Assembly (NCBI GenBank): GCA_035447065.1
Contig: DAOTGJ010000015.1
Location: 7,409 to 71,408, forward strand
Reading direction: 5' to 3'
Length of the DNA stretch: 64,000 bases
Origin: CALEMW01 sp035447065
Lineage (GTDB): Bacteria > Krumholzibacteriota > Krumholzibacteriia > LZORAL124-64-63
The first letter of the stretch is position 1. Each line of letters begins with the position of its first letter. Made by a program: the position numbers and the translations under genes. Below are positions 56,001 through 63,474 of the stretch, piece by piece. Below the pieces are notes generated by a model. That model was not told the origin of the DNA and did no database searches. It was given only the letters and a program-made list of their open reading frames with translations.

Positions 56001-56444
56001 CACGGGCTCAGGGTGCACGGTCACGCGCAGGTCGAAGGCGCCGCCGCTCACCGCATCGAAGTAGCTGCGCACGTCGTCCAGCAGGTGGGTGAAGTAGACG
56101 GCGTCGTGGGCGCCGTAGAGGATCTCGGTCTGGGCCGCCGGGGGGAAATCGCCGGGAACCTCGCCATGCCGACCGAACAGGAGGCTATCGGCGAAGTCGC
56201 AGGTGACCGCCAGGACGTTCAGATGCGCCGGAGCCTTGACGCCGGTCATGCGCTCACGCTGGACGACGTCCGGCGCCGTCTGGCTCAGAAGGCGGTGGGC
56301 GGCGTCCCGGGACGTGGGAACGGGTAGACGGGCGACCTCGGCGGCGAACGCCGCGCCGACGCCGAGCACCATGAGCGCCAGAAACGCGAGGAGCCCCGCC
56401 AGGGCGGAGCGACGGGATGGGGTCACGGGACAAGCGATGTTCAT
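53022..56444 (-). CDS. Large exported M6-like protein with a degenerate active site
   Basis: A 1140-residue exported protein. Signal peptide (SALAGLLAFLALMVLGVGAAFA), then an M6/immune-inhibitor-A-like region (HLNVLAVTCDFADS, LILIHAGAGEETD, GIGQFGLMGYG, MGWVAP, GSGLYIWHIDEG). Where active M6 proteases have HExxH, the residues near 276-283 read FEVGL within CFEVGLRLG, so both zinc histidines are missing. FG-GAP-like DVDGDGDNEIV repeats follow, and a sorting-type end (SPNPVRDGRLTV, VVTVYNLEGEEV). Promoter at 56500-56529. It is likely a catalytically dead adhesin or inhibitor-like relative. Confidence 0.8.
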   Translation of the reverse strand: MNIACPVTPSRRSALAGLLAFLALMVLGVGAAFAAEVARLPVPTSRDAAHRLLSQTAPDVVQRERMTGVKAPAHLNVLAVTCDFADSLLFGRHGEVPGDFPPAAQTEILYGAHDAVYFTHLLDDVRSYFDAVSGGAFDLRVTVHPEPVNLPQTMAFYGNHPEEGEQKMILARDVVAAVDADVDFSLYDTLILIHAGAGEETDILGNSPEQIYSSYLGPDDFLDARDEEILPEPWLPTADLDLGGQPVVVNQVLILPETEYQDPAGGAGGYFGSLGVYCFEVGLRLGMLSLSDFTPSGFPDSQGIGQFGLMGYGLFTAGGLVPAEPCAFNRMLMGWVAPYEVDPDADGTYSLFPIEAPAADSTLARVEIGPSEYWLLEYRRQDPDGNGIFSWADDVNGNGIPDFYRLDDPTYSPWVWTGSGWIIDSVFDPAVHGDESYAGAEWDFYMSDNSARAAGVKGAGSGLYIWHIDEGVVRGGLLSPSNIFNADPRRKSVDVEEADGIQDLDVRRGTPWLLGGDDDSFRAEGNARFGPDTDPNTDTAAGVPTGILIDEISPVVVDSAYAVSPIPEDPTVILYRERMTFRCRRVADGPDGATKTADLDLPGVDLAGSHLLAVDLDSPPDGTLEIVAADRMGRVFAWRHDLTPLVAGGDAPGHLATGTDSLGTHVTWGGPPAAGDVDGDGDNEIVLTAPGGIYVFRGDGSELRDGDGLAASYGLAARTWYPGAVTRGTPLLVPAAALPDGAEAEHVIVALEWLADAEGDLGLALYRAWDGGAAADLEIRGTGSFWRAAPGQPVPLWLADALYAPHFLEFEDRSLIYSPGTSFSPTGPNSFAGHGGAAAALATDQGFLLPLTDGGCVLAAPGAEATPWDVNRPVRSTIAPGGGYLSDGVFMRAGATGAPLTGWPLIPVSTVRTDDPARNPSALSWRQEGETFTLFTARDGRLFLAHEDGDEVAGWPLAGPGEAAGSPLAMDLDGLPGLEIVAVGSMARLTAPDTEGGENGTTARSRLTAWSVPGTESAQSVWPMWGGAATRAFQAPSGGEEPGDGGIFVDGSLAVSPNPVRDGRLTVRAVLAGDGEMVVTVYNLEGEEVARGAPATAFAGQPVQSSLDLSGAVSGPYLCRVRARTAAGEQVQVIPAAIER

Positions 56445-56499
56445 GGGCCAGGGACCTCGTCGGTGGAAACCCGCGGGACAGGGCGGCGTAGAAGGCGGT

Positions 56500-56529
56500 A
56501 TCCTAGGCGATGGCTGCCGCGAGCGTCAA
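56500..56529 (-). promoter_or_regulatory. Sigma-70-type promoter for the M6-like gene
   Basis: TTGACG (56524-56529) and TAGGAT (56500-56505) lie 18 bases apart on the minus strand, with a leader of ~50 bases. It starts 13 bases after the upstream terminator's T-tract. Confidence 0.6.
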
Positions 56530-56542
56530 TTCCGCGGCGGAG

Positions 56543-56610
56543 AAAACGGTGGGACCCGGGAGTCGACGTCGCTACCCCTGATCAGCTCTGTCGTCCCCAG
56601 GTCCCACCGT
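56543..56610 (-). terminator. Terminator downstream of the aromatic-rich protein gene
   Basis: A 15-bp stem (56546-56560 with 56596-56610, one G-U pair) closes a 35-base loop and is followed on the minus strand by TTTTC. It lies ~120 bases after the DUF4384-like stop; the remaining sequence 56611-56732 shows no gene. Confidence 0.7.
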
Positions 56611-56732
56611 CGTACGTTGGCGATCTTCGCCGGGTCTTGCGGCTTCCCGTTCCCTCGTGGTGCCAACCTCTTCAAGAGCGGACCCCACGACCCGGCCAGC
56701 GATGGGGGGAACCATCGACCAACGTCACACCG

Positions 56733-58532
56733 TCATCGTTGCTTGGAAGACCCTCCCTTGGACCTGCTGCCCGACGAGCTCCCGCTCGATGAACGCGATC
56801 CGGACGAGCTCCCGCTCGCGCTGCCGCTTCCGGACGAAGAGCTGCGCGGCTGCACCGCGGACCCGCCGCTGCGCGACGAGCCCGAGGTCGTGCGCTCGGA
56901 GCGCACGGTGCTCGAGGTCTCCTTGGTGGACCGGGTGCGGGGCGTCTCCGCGCTCGATCCATCGCTGCGCGACCCGCTGGAGCGGGTGCGATCGGTCTTG
57001 GAACCGCCGTTCGAGGTGTCCGGCCGCGGCGCGGGCTTGACCGCACGTTCGCCGGTGCCCGAGGAGCCGCTGTTGCTGCGCCCCCCCTGCCAGATGCGCG
57101 AGCCCTTGCTCCTGGGCTCCACGGGCCGCACCACGGTGTTGTCGTTGCGGTTGCGGGTGTCGGGCCGCGTCACGCGCTCGTCCTTGGTGGCGGCGCCGCC
57201 CGTCGGCGTGCGGGTCGTGCGCACCCGGGACTCGTCACCACGGACGGCGGAGCCGCTGCCGATGGTGGAAGGGTAGCGCGTCCTGTCAACGCGGATGCCC
57301 GTGCGCGGCGTCTTGTCGCTCCGCTCGCCCAGATCGGCACGGGGCTGCTTGGCGCGGCTCACGTCGCGGAAAGCCGCGCCGGACTGGGCTTCGGACGTGC
57401 GCCGGTCGCCCTTGGACACGGGGCCGCGGTCGTTCAGGGCCGCCAGCATGTTCTGGGTGGGACGCGGGCTCTTGCCCAGCGTCTCCGGGTGCCTGTACGC
57501 CGCGCCCTCATCGGCCAGGCGCTTGTAGCTGTCGGCCTTGCCCAGGGGGCGGTGGAGCCGGTCGCCGTCCTTGTAGCGGACCCAGACATCGCCGGACCAG
57601 TACGGCGAGTAGTTCCAGACGTAGCAGTCGAAGCCCCAGCTGTAGCTGTATCGCGGCCAAGCGTACCAAGGGCGGTACCAGTAGTTCACCCACGGGCGCA
57701 TGGTCCAGGGATCCACGTAGTAGTACACGGGGTAGCTGTACAGCGGGTAGTACCCGTAGTCCCGATACCACTGGTTGCCCCAGCCGTAGTCGTGGTGGAT
57801 CTCCACCACGCAGGTGTCGCGGTAGGGCTCGGGCTGATCCTCGTGGCACTGGCCGCAGAGGAAGCGGGGATGGTCCACGCGACGGCCCACGTACCAGCTG
57901 GTGGAGCTGGCGGCCACGAAGGTCTCGGCGTCCTCCAGACCGGTGATGGCGAAGTTGACGTCGTTCATGGCCAGGTAGGGATCGCCGGCCACGTAGTAGG
58001 CGCGCGCCGTCTCCTCGCGCTCGTGGTGGAAGTCGATGTCCAGGCCGCGCAGATCGAAGGGGTACGCCGAGACCAGGGCCTCCACGTACTCCACGCCGTC
58101 CACGTCGGCCGCGCGCAGACGCGCGGCTCCGGCGTTGGGCACGCTGTAGGTGTGGTGCCCGAACACGAAGCCGTCGTCGTAACGGCTGCGGGGCCAAAGC
58201 ACCGAGACCTCACCCTCGGCGTCGATGCGGTAGATCACGACGTAGGCATCCCCGTTGGTCTCGAAATGGACCCGCACGGACTCGCCTCGGGAGTACACTT
58301 CGTCGTCGTCCCGATCGTGCCAGACGTTCACGCGCAGGGGCTGCTGCTCGTAGCCCTGCCAGCCGTCGGCCACGGCCTTGTCCAGGTCGGGGGTGGCGTG
58401 CTGCGCACGCGCGGTGACGACGCCCAGCAGCAGGGCCGAGGCCAGCAGCAGGAGCGTCACGCCCACGCGGGCCGCGGCGCCGCGGCCCTCGCTCGGCAGG
58501 GTGGTGGTGGATTTCGTTCGCCTGCGATCCAT
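56733..58532 (-). CDS. Exported DUF4384-like protein with aromatic tract and basic/Ser-rich tail
   Basis: A 599-residue exported protein. A signal peptide ends near residue 43, followed by a DUF4384-like domain (RVNVWHDRDDDEVYSRGESVRVHFETNGDAYVVIYRID). Residues 226-230 read CGQCH, a CxxCH pattern. Residues ~249-320 are packed with Y, W and P (for example GYYPLYSYPVYYYVDPW). From ~345 the tail is S/R/G/T-rich and probably disordered. Heme binding by CxxCH is possible but unproven; metal or disulfide roles are alternatives. GAGGAGG lies just before the ATG. It is downstream of the FN3 lipoprotein by 29 bases. Confidence 0.8.
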   Translation of the reverse strand: MDRRRTKSTTTLPSEGRGAAARVGVTLLLLASALLLGVVTARAQHATPDLDKAVADGWQGYEQQPLRVNVWHDRDDDEVYSRGESVRVHFETNGDAYVVIYRIDAEGEVSVLWPRSRYDDGFVFGHHTYSVPNAGAARLRAADVDGVEYVEALVSAYPFDLRGLDIDFHHEREETARAYYVAGDPYLAMNDVNFAITGLEDAETFVAASSTSWYVGRRVDHPRFLCGQCHEDQPEPYRDTCVVEIHHDYGWGNQWYRDYGYYPLYSYPVYYYVDPWTMRPWVNYWYRPWYAWPRYSYSWGFDCYVWNYSPYWSGDVWVRYKDGDRLHRPLGKADSYKRLADEGAAYRHPETLGKSPRPTQNMLAALNDRGPVSKGDRRTSEAQSGAAFRDVSRAKQPRADLGERSDKTPRTGIRVDRTRYPSTIGSGSAVRGDESRVRTTRTPTGGAATKDERVTRPDTRNRNDNTVVRPVEPRSKGSRIWQGGRSNSGSSGTGERAVKPAPRPDTSNGGSKTDRTRSSGSRSDGSSAETPRTRSTKETSSTVRSERTTSGSSRSGGSAVQPRSSSSGSGSASGSSSGSRSSSGSSSGSRSKGGSSKQR

Positions 58533-58561
58533 GATGTACCTCCTCGCGATCCGGGCGGCGG

Positions 58562-59461
58562 CTAGAGCCGCACCAGCTCGGGGCGCTCGTCCGAGCTTCC
58601 ACGACGCTCGGGCGTCACGCTCAGCTCGGGGTTGTCTTCGTCGATCTGGTAGGCCCAGTCGATGCGGACGCCTTCGGACGTGATCTGCATGACCTCGAAC
58701 TTGGCGAAATGGACGCCGTTCTGGCTGATCATCATGATGTAGCTGTGACCTTCGATCAGCTCGGCGCGTCCCGCGTTGGAATAGCCGTCGCGGGGAGCGT
58801 AGTCCACCCACTCCAGAGCGATGGTGCCCCAGTCCTGCAGCAGCGCATGGTCCGCGGCGATGACCCAGGGCACGCCCGCTCCGTCGATCTCCACGGAGAT
58901 GTCGGCGTCGGGGTCGTTCCAGGCCACGGCCGTGCTGCTCAGGTCGCCGAAATCGAAACCGGAAGCGGCGGCCAGGGGCCCGAGACGATCGTAAACCCAG
59001 GCGCCCTCGCCCTGGGGACGCGGCGTGTCGGGCACCGTCTCGTAGCTCAGGTTGCTCTCGTTGCCGGCCTCGTCGTAGGCCAGGACGGCGTAGTAGTAGG
59101 TCTGCCCGTTGACCACGTCGGTGTCGTCGAAGAAGTGGCTGAAGTCGTCGAACCAGTTCTCGTTCCAGCCGATGGTGCCGATCCGGTAATAGGGGCCGTA
59201 CTCGGGGTCCGTTCCCTCGTGTCGGTAGATGTCGTAGCCGACGAGATCGGCCTCGTCGAGGTCGTTCCAGAGCACGGTGACCACGCCGTCGCCGGTGACG
59301 CTCATCACGCCCGTGGGGACGGCCGGGGCCTGGGTATCCACGTGGGGCGACGTGGCGTCGTCGCTCTCGCACCCGCTCAAGGTCAGCAGCGCGCCGACGG
59401 TCAGGACGAGCAGGATCAGGACCCATCGCGTCCGGTGTATGGCTTGGCTCAAGGCATTCAT
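58562..59461 (-). CDS. FN3-domain lipoprotein
   Basis: A 299-residue lipoprotein with signal RWVLILLVLTVGALLTL and lipobox LSGC. A fibronectin type III domain follows (VPTGVMSVTGDGVVTVLWNDL...GYDIYRHEG...YYYAVLAYDEAGNES), then a beta-rich C-terminal region of unknown fold. GAGGAGGTGACCG lies immediately before the ATG. A sigma-54-like -24/-12 element is placed so that the leader would be ~27 bases. It is probably co-transcribed with the DUF4384-like gene. Confidence 0.85.
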   Translation of the reverse strand: MNALSQAIHRTRWVLILLVLTVGALLTLSGCESDDATSPHVDTQAPAVPTGVMSVTGDGVVTVLWNDLDEADLVGYDIYRHEGTDPEYGPYYRIGTIGWNENWFDDFSHFFDDTDVVNGQTYYYAVLAYDEAGNESNLSYETVPDTPRPQGEGAWVYDRLGPLAAASGFDFGDLSSTAVAWNDPDADISVEIDGAGVPWVIAADHALLQDWGTIALEWVDYAPRDGYSNAGRAELIEGHSYIMMISQNGVHFAKFEVMQITSEGVRIDWAYQIDEDNPELSVTPERRGSSDERPELVRL

Positions 59462-59498
59462 CGGTCACCTCCTCGGTGGTGGCTCGGAGCCGGCATAA

Positions 59499-59515
59499 CG
59501 CACATGTCGTGCCAG
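59499..59515 (-). promoter_or_regulatory. Sigma-54-like -24/-12 promoter for the FN3 lipoprotein
   Basis: On the minus strand the element reads CTGGCACGACATGTGCG: a perfect -24 TGGCACG and a -12 GTGC (one change from TTGC), with GG and GC spaced by exactly 10 bases. The predicted start near 59488 places the RBS and ATG 20-27 bases downstream. Confidence 0.55.
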
Positions 59516-59682
59516 AGGCCGCGACCGTCTGGCACACATCCATACCCATTGTCAGACAATATGTTAGAGAGAGCAGCAAGCCGCTGCGATGGCCGTCGCA
59601 CCTGGGGAGTGTCCCCCCTGAGCCTCAGGCCCATCTCCAAAAGAGGACGGGTGTACGGGAATGACATCCCTGCGAAACGATC

Positions 59683-59713
59683 GAGGCCGACGACGGATCC
59701 CGTCGTCGGCCTC
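59683..59713 (-). repeat. Long perfect inverted repeat
   Basis: A 14-bp perfect stem (59683-59696 with 59700-59713) with a 3-base loop. It follows the small reading frame at 59730-60002 by 16 bases, but no U-run follows on either strand. It could be an RNA hairpin, a factor-dependent terminator or a protein site. Confidence 0.6.
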
Positions 59714-59729
59714 GCGAAGGAAAGAACCT

Positions 59730-60002
59730 TCAGCCCAGGAGTTGCTGATTTCCGCTTCCGAGTCTCGCCCCTTCAGAAGCGGCCGGTCCTTTCTTCGGAA
59801 CTGGTGTGTCGGACATCGGAGGGGGAACGGACTCACTGCTTTCGGCACCCGGGTCAGGCTGGGATCTGGACCCCACCTCCAGATCGGTCCGGCCCGGGTC
59901 GACTTGTTGAAAACACCTCATCCAGCCGGTTGACGATGAGGATGTGAGCCCGAACTCCCCTTCCGATTTCTTGTCCTTGCTCGGAGTGCCGAGAGATGTC
60001 AC
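59730..60002 (-). other. Transcribed leader or small ORF downstream of a sigma-54 promoter (uncertain)
   Basis: A reading frame of 90 codons begins with GTG at 60002, about 34 bases after the predicted sigma-54 start, with AGGGA upstream. The product would be Ser/Pro/Gly/Lys-rich and disordered, without a known family. Codon use is less GC3-biased than in the surrounding genes, so a non-coding RNA is at least as likely. The ATG at 60044 lies upstream of the predicted start and would not be in the transcript. The rest of 59462-60255 outside the named sites shows no gene. Confidence 0.3.
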
Positions 60003-60046
60003 TTGGTCCCTGCGACGTCCTCTTGCTTTCTCCTGAATCTCCATAA

Positions 60047-60062
60047 GGCAACCATCGTGCCA
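60047..60062 (-). promoter_or_regulatory. Near-consensus sigma-54 promoter
   Basis: The minus-strand sequence TGGCACGATGGTTGCC matches the -24/-12 consensus (TGGCACG-N4-TTGC) without mismatch, and GG and GC are 10 bases apart. The predicted start is near 60036. It lies ~190 bases downstream of the stop of a sigma-54 activator gene. Confidence 0.75.
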
Positions 60063-60133
60063 CACGCCGCCACGGCCGCATAAATAACTTATCTCATTGA
60101 ATGACAGACGGTTACACTGACGCCGATCGAAAT

Positions 60134-60150
60134 CTCCAGCGCCGCTGGAG
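60134..60150. promoter_or_regulatory. Perfect dyad, candidate enhancer-binding-protein site
   Basis: CTCCAGCGCCGCTGGAG is an 8-bp perfect inverted repeat around one central base. Its centre is about 106 bases upstream of the predicted sigma-54 start, the usual place for an activator-binding site. Confidence 0.5.
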
Positions 60151-60187
60151 CGACGAACATGAAAATCACGCAATAGAGAAACGACGG

Positions 60188-60218
60188 AAAAACTTAACCC
60201 GTTGATTAACAACGGGTT
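60188..60218 (-). terminator. Terminator of the sigma-54 activator gene
   Basis: A 9-bp stem (60196-60204 with 60210-60218) and 5-base loop are followed on the minus strand by AAGTTTTTC, 38 bases after the activator's stop. An AT-only inverted repeat (60222-60240) lies just before it. Confidence 0.75.
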
Positions 60219-60255
60219 GTACTATTAAAAAAATTAATAGCGGAATAGGGCGACG

Positions 60256-63200
60256 TTACGCCGCGGGGTCGATGTCGTAGAGGCGGATCTTCTTGAGCAG
60301 GCTGGGGTAGCTGATCCCCAACAGGCGGGCCGCATGGCTCTTGTTGCCGCCGGTGGCGGTCAGGGCCTGGGTGATCTCGCGGGATTCCACGGCCTGAATG
60401 GTCTCGCGCAGCGGCTGCACGGGCAGGCCGCTATCGCGGTCCAGGGCCCGACCGGCCACTCGGGGAGGCAGGTAATCCAGCCGCAGCATGCTGTCGCCGT
60501 TGGCCAGGACGATGGCCCGGTTCAAGGCCTTCTCCAACTCGCGGACGTTGCCGGGCCAGTCGTAGCGCATGAGGGCGTCCAGGAAGGCGGCCGTCATGCC
60601 CGGAGGATCCATGTCGGTGCCCTTCACGTAGCGCTCGATGAAGTACGGCGCCAGCAGGGCGATGTCATCGGTGCGGTCGCGCAGGGGCGGAACCTGGATG
60701 GGGAAATCGGCCAGGCGGTAATACAGGTCCTCGAGGAAGTCGCCCTGATCCACCTTCTCCCGCAGGTCGCCCTTGGTGGCGCAGACGATGCGCACGTCCA
60801 CCCGGCGCTCCTCGTTGGAGCCCACGGGACGCACCAGCTTGGTGTCCAGGAAGTGCAGGAGCTTGCCCTGCATGCTCATGGGCAGCTTGCCGATCTCGTC
60901 CAGGAACACGGTCCCGCCCTCGGCCTCGGCCAGCAGGCCCTTCTTGTCCGCGTAGGCTCCGGTGAAGCTGCCCTTCATGTGACCGAAGAGCTCGCTTTCC
61001 ATGAGGGTCTCGGGAATGGCCGCGCAATTGATGGACAGGAACTTCTTGCGCCGCCGATCGCTCAGGGCATGGATCGAGTAGGCCAGAAGACCCTTGCCCG
61101 TTCCGGTCTCGCCGTGCACCAGGACCGTGAGGTCGCTGGGCGCCACGCGGGCCACCAGGCCCAGCATCTCCAGCATCCGCTCGTTGCCGGTGATGATGTT
61201 GTCGAAGCAGTCGATCCGCTCCTGGACCTTGACCAGGGCCCGGCCGCGGGTCTCCTCGAAGGCGAAGCGGCGGTCCGTCAAGGCGAGCGCGAGGAAGCCC
61301 ATGGAGGTGGACAGCAGCTCCAGGGAGGGCTTGAGGCTCTTGCCTTCCGGCGCTTCGGCCGCGAGGCCCAGGCCCAGGACGCCGCGCAGGTTCCCCTGCA
61401 TGGCCACGGGCACGAGCAGGCAGCTGCGCACGGCCACGGCGAGATGGGGCACGTGGCGCACGAGGTCGTGATCGGCATGGAGGCGGGAGACCAGCACAGG
61501 GCCCGTGCCGCGCTCCGCACCGTAGCCCTGCACGTACCAGGCCGTGGCGTCGGCTGCGATCTCATCGGAAAGCTCCACGCTCGCGGCCACCTTCGGGGAG
61601 CCGTCGGGTTCGTTCAGGGCGATGAAGCCGCAGTCGGCGCCCGTGCGGGCCAGAGCCGAGCGCAGGACGGGCACCAGATCCAGGTCCGGAGTGTCCTTGC
61701 CGCGGACGTAGTCGGAGATGCTGCTCACGGCGTGCACATGGGCGTCGAGGCCCTCCACGCCGCCGATGACGCCGGATTCGATGCGCTGGCGGAGGTCCGC
61801 TGCGATGCGCTGCAGGCGGCTGTCCGGATTGACGCCGGCCACGCGCTCGATCTCGCAGACCGTCAGCATGGCCTCATCCAGGTGGCCCAGGCGCAGCAGC
61901 ACCTCGGTCAGACCCACCTGCAGGCGGGCGAAGAGATCGTCGCTGCTGCGGGCCTGGTCCGACTCGAGCGCCTCGTTCAGGAGGCGACGCAGGGTCAGGA
62001 GGGTCTCCTCCCCCGCGGTGTCCAGCATGGAGTCCAGGTAGCCGAGGATGGCCTCGCAGACCTGGCCCGGCAGATTCTGGGACTGGAAGACGGTCACGGC
62101 CTCGCGGAAGTGCTCCTCGGCCTCCTCCGGGCGGTCCAGGGCCAGGAGGGCCGCGCCCAGGGTCTCGTGACAGAAGCCGATCTCGTAGATCTCGCCGCAG
62201 CTCTGGCAGACGGCCAGGGCCGCCTCGGCGGACTCCACGGCCTTCTCCCAATCGCCCTGCTTCAGATAGGCGCCGGCACAGCGACGCAGGAGCTCGCCTT
62301 CGAGGTCCGTCACGGTGCCCAGGTCGCGGGTCTTCTCCAGGCCACGGCCGTAGTTGTAGAGCGCGCGGTCGTAGTCGCCGCGCTGCATGAGCACGTCGCC
62401 CAGGTACTCGTCGGCGATGGTGGATTCGCGCAGGAAGCCGGCCTGATCGGCGAGGTGCTTGCCCTCCAGGACGAGCTCCTCCGCACGGACCAGGTGGCCG
62501 TCCAGCATCTCCAGCTGTCCCAGGGCCAGATTGACCTTGGCCTGGCGGTCCACGTCGCCCAGGCTGCGGGCCATGCGCAGGCACTTCTCCAGGCTGACGC
62601 GGGCCTCCCCGTGCCGCTCGGCCTTGCGCAGGATGATGCCTTCGTTCAGGAAGAGGCGCGCCAGCAGGTGGGTGGCGCCGTGGGCGTTGGCCATGCGGAT
62701 GGACTTGGCCTGGTGGTCCAGGGCCCGCTCCCAGCGGCAGGCGTTCTTCTGCAGCAGAGCCAGGTTGTTGTAGAGGATGGCCATGCCGAGCTTGTCGTCG
62801 ATCCGGCGGTAGGTGGCCAGGGCGTCGTTGTAGAACTCTTCAGCCTTGTCCAGCCGACCGAGACGGTGGTGGCAGACGCCCATGGTGACCTGGAGGTTGG
62901 CGACCTCCTTGTGGTCATCGGTGACGGCGAGGACCGCGAAGGCGTGCTTGGCGATGCGGAGCGCCTCGGCGTATTGGCTGCGGAACGTGGCCAGGCAGGC
63001 CTGGCGGCCCAGGATGGGGGCCAGCTCCCGCTGCCTGTCGTCGGGATCGTCGAAGAAGGCCTGCTCCAGCAGCGAGAACGCCTGGCCGAGCAGATCCTCG
63101 GTCAGGACGAGATCGCCGATGTTGAGGGCCGCGTCCATGCTCTTGCGCAGGACCCGCAGGTTGCGGATCGGCTCGCGGGTCAGGGGCAGGGAGGCGTCGA

Positions 63201-63363
63201 GGAGCTTCTGGTAGTAGTCCAGGGCGGAAGAGAAGGCGGACGCTTCGTAGTGGAGATCGCCGATTTCCCGCAGACGCACGGCTCCTTCCGCATCGACCGG
63301 CCCGGAGGCGCGTCGACGCTCGGAAGGCTGCTGGCGATTCATCTTCTCTCGATCCATCGACAT
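60256..63363 (-). CDS. Sigma-54-dependent activator: TPR array, GAF, AAA+, Fis HTH
   Basis: A 1035-residue regulator. Residues ~30-500 form many TPR-like repeats (for example EEFYNDALATYRRIDDKLGMAILYNNLALL). A GAF-like domain spans ~555-690. The AAA+ domain has Walker A GETGTGKG near 751, GSFTGA near 798 (the sigma-54-contacting loop, here GSFTGA for the usual GAFTGA), and VFLDEIGKL. The C-terminus is a Fis HTH (GGNKSHAARLLGISYPSLLKKI, ~1005-1028). No receiver domain is present, so the input is probably a protein or small molecule sensed by TPR/GAF. ATG 63363 has GGGGGA upstream. A terminator and sigma-54 promoter lie downstream. Confidence 0.93.
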   Translation of the reverse strand: MSMDREKMNRQQPSERRRASGPVDAEGAVRLREIGDLHYEASAFSSALDYYQKLLDASLPLTREPIRNLRVLRKSMDAALNIGDLVLTEDLLGQAFSLLEQAFFDDPDDRQRELAPILGRQACLATFRSQYAEALRIAKHAFAVLAVTDDHKEVANLQVTMGVCHHRLGRLDKAEEFYNDALATYRRIDDKLGMAILYNNLALLQKNACRWERALDHQAKSIRMANAHGATHLLARLFLNEGIILRKAERHGEARVSLEKCLRMARSLGDVDRQAKVNLALGQLEMLDGHLVRAEELVLEGKHLADQAGFLRESTIADEYLGDVLMQRGDYDRALYNYGRGLEKTRDLGTVTDLEGELLRRCAGAYLKQGDWEKAVESAEAALAVCQSCGEIYEIGFCHETLGAALLALDRPEEAEEHFREAVTVFQSQNLPGQVCEAILGYLDSMLDTAGEETLLTLRRLLNEALESDQARSSDDLFARLQVGLTEVLLRLGHLDEAMLTVCEIERVAGVNPDSRLQRIAADLRQRIESGVIGGVEGLDAHVHAVSSISDYVRGKDTPDLDLVPVLRSALARTGADCGFIALNEPDGSPKVAASVELSDEIAADATAWYVQGYGAERGTGPVLVSRLHADHDLVRHVPHLAVAVRSCLLVPVAMQGNLRGVLGLGLAAEAPEGKSLKPSLELLSTSMGFLALALTDRRFAFEETRGRALVKVQERIDCFDNIITGNERMLEMLGLVARVAPSDLTVLVHGETGTGKGLLAYSIHALSDRRRKKFLSINCAAIPETLMESELFGHMKGSFTGAYADKKGLLAEAEGGTVFLDEIGKLPMSMQGKLLHFLDTKLVRPVGSNEERRVDVRIVCATKGDLREKVDQGDFLEDLYYRLADFPIQVPPLRDRTDDIALLAPYFIERYVKGTDMDPPGMTAAFLDALMRYDWPGNVRELEKALNRAIVLANGDSMLRLDYLPPRVAGRALDRDSGLPVQPLRETIQAVESREITQALTATGGNKSHAARLLGISYPSLLKKIRLYDIDPAA

Positions 63364-63474
63364 TGTCCCCCGGCGAGAAGGCGGGCAATTCGATCCGATG
63401 ATTCCACGTCAGATCACGATAGCTTCAGCGTCCGGTTTCCTTTCCAATCAACGACGGCGACCAGGCTCGACGAC

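Noticed and set aside
59730..60212. A 160-codon version of the small frame with a start at 60212
   Set aside because: It would cross the terminator, the dyad and the sigma-54 promoter, and has no recognisable family. The shorter frame is kept only as an uncertain feature.
60222..60240. AT-only inverted repeat CTATTAA-N5-TTAATAG
   Set aside because: Too AT-simple to claim a function; it may be part of the termination region.
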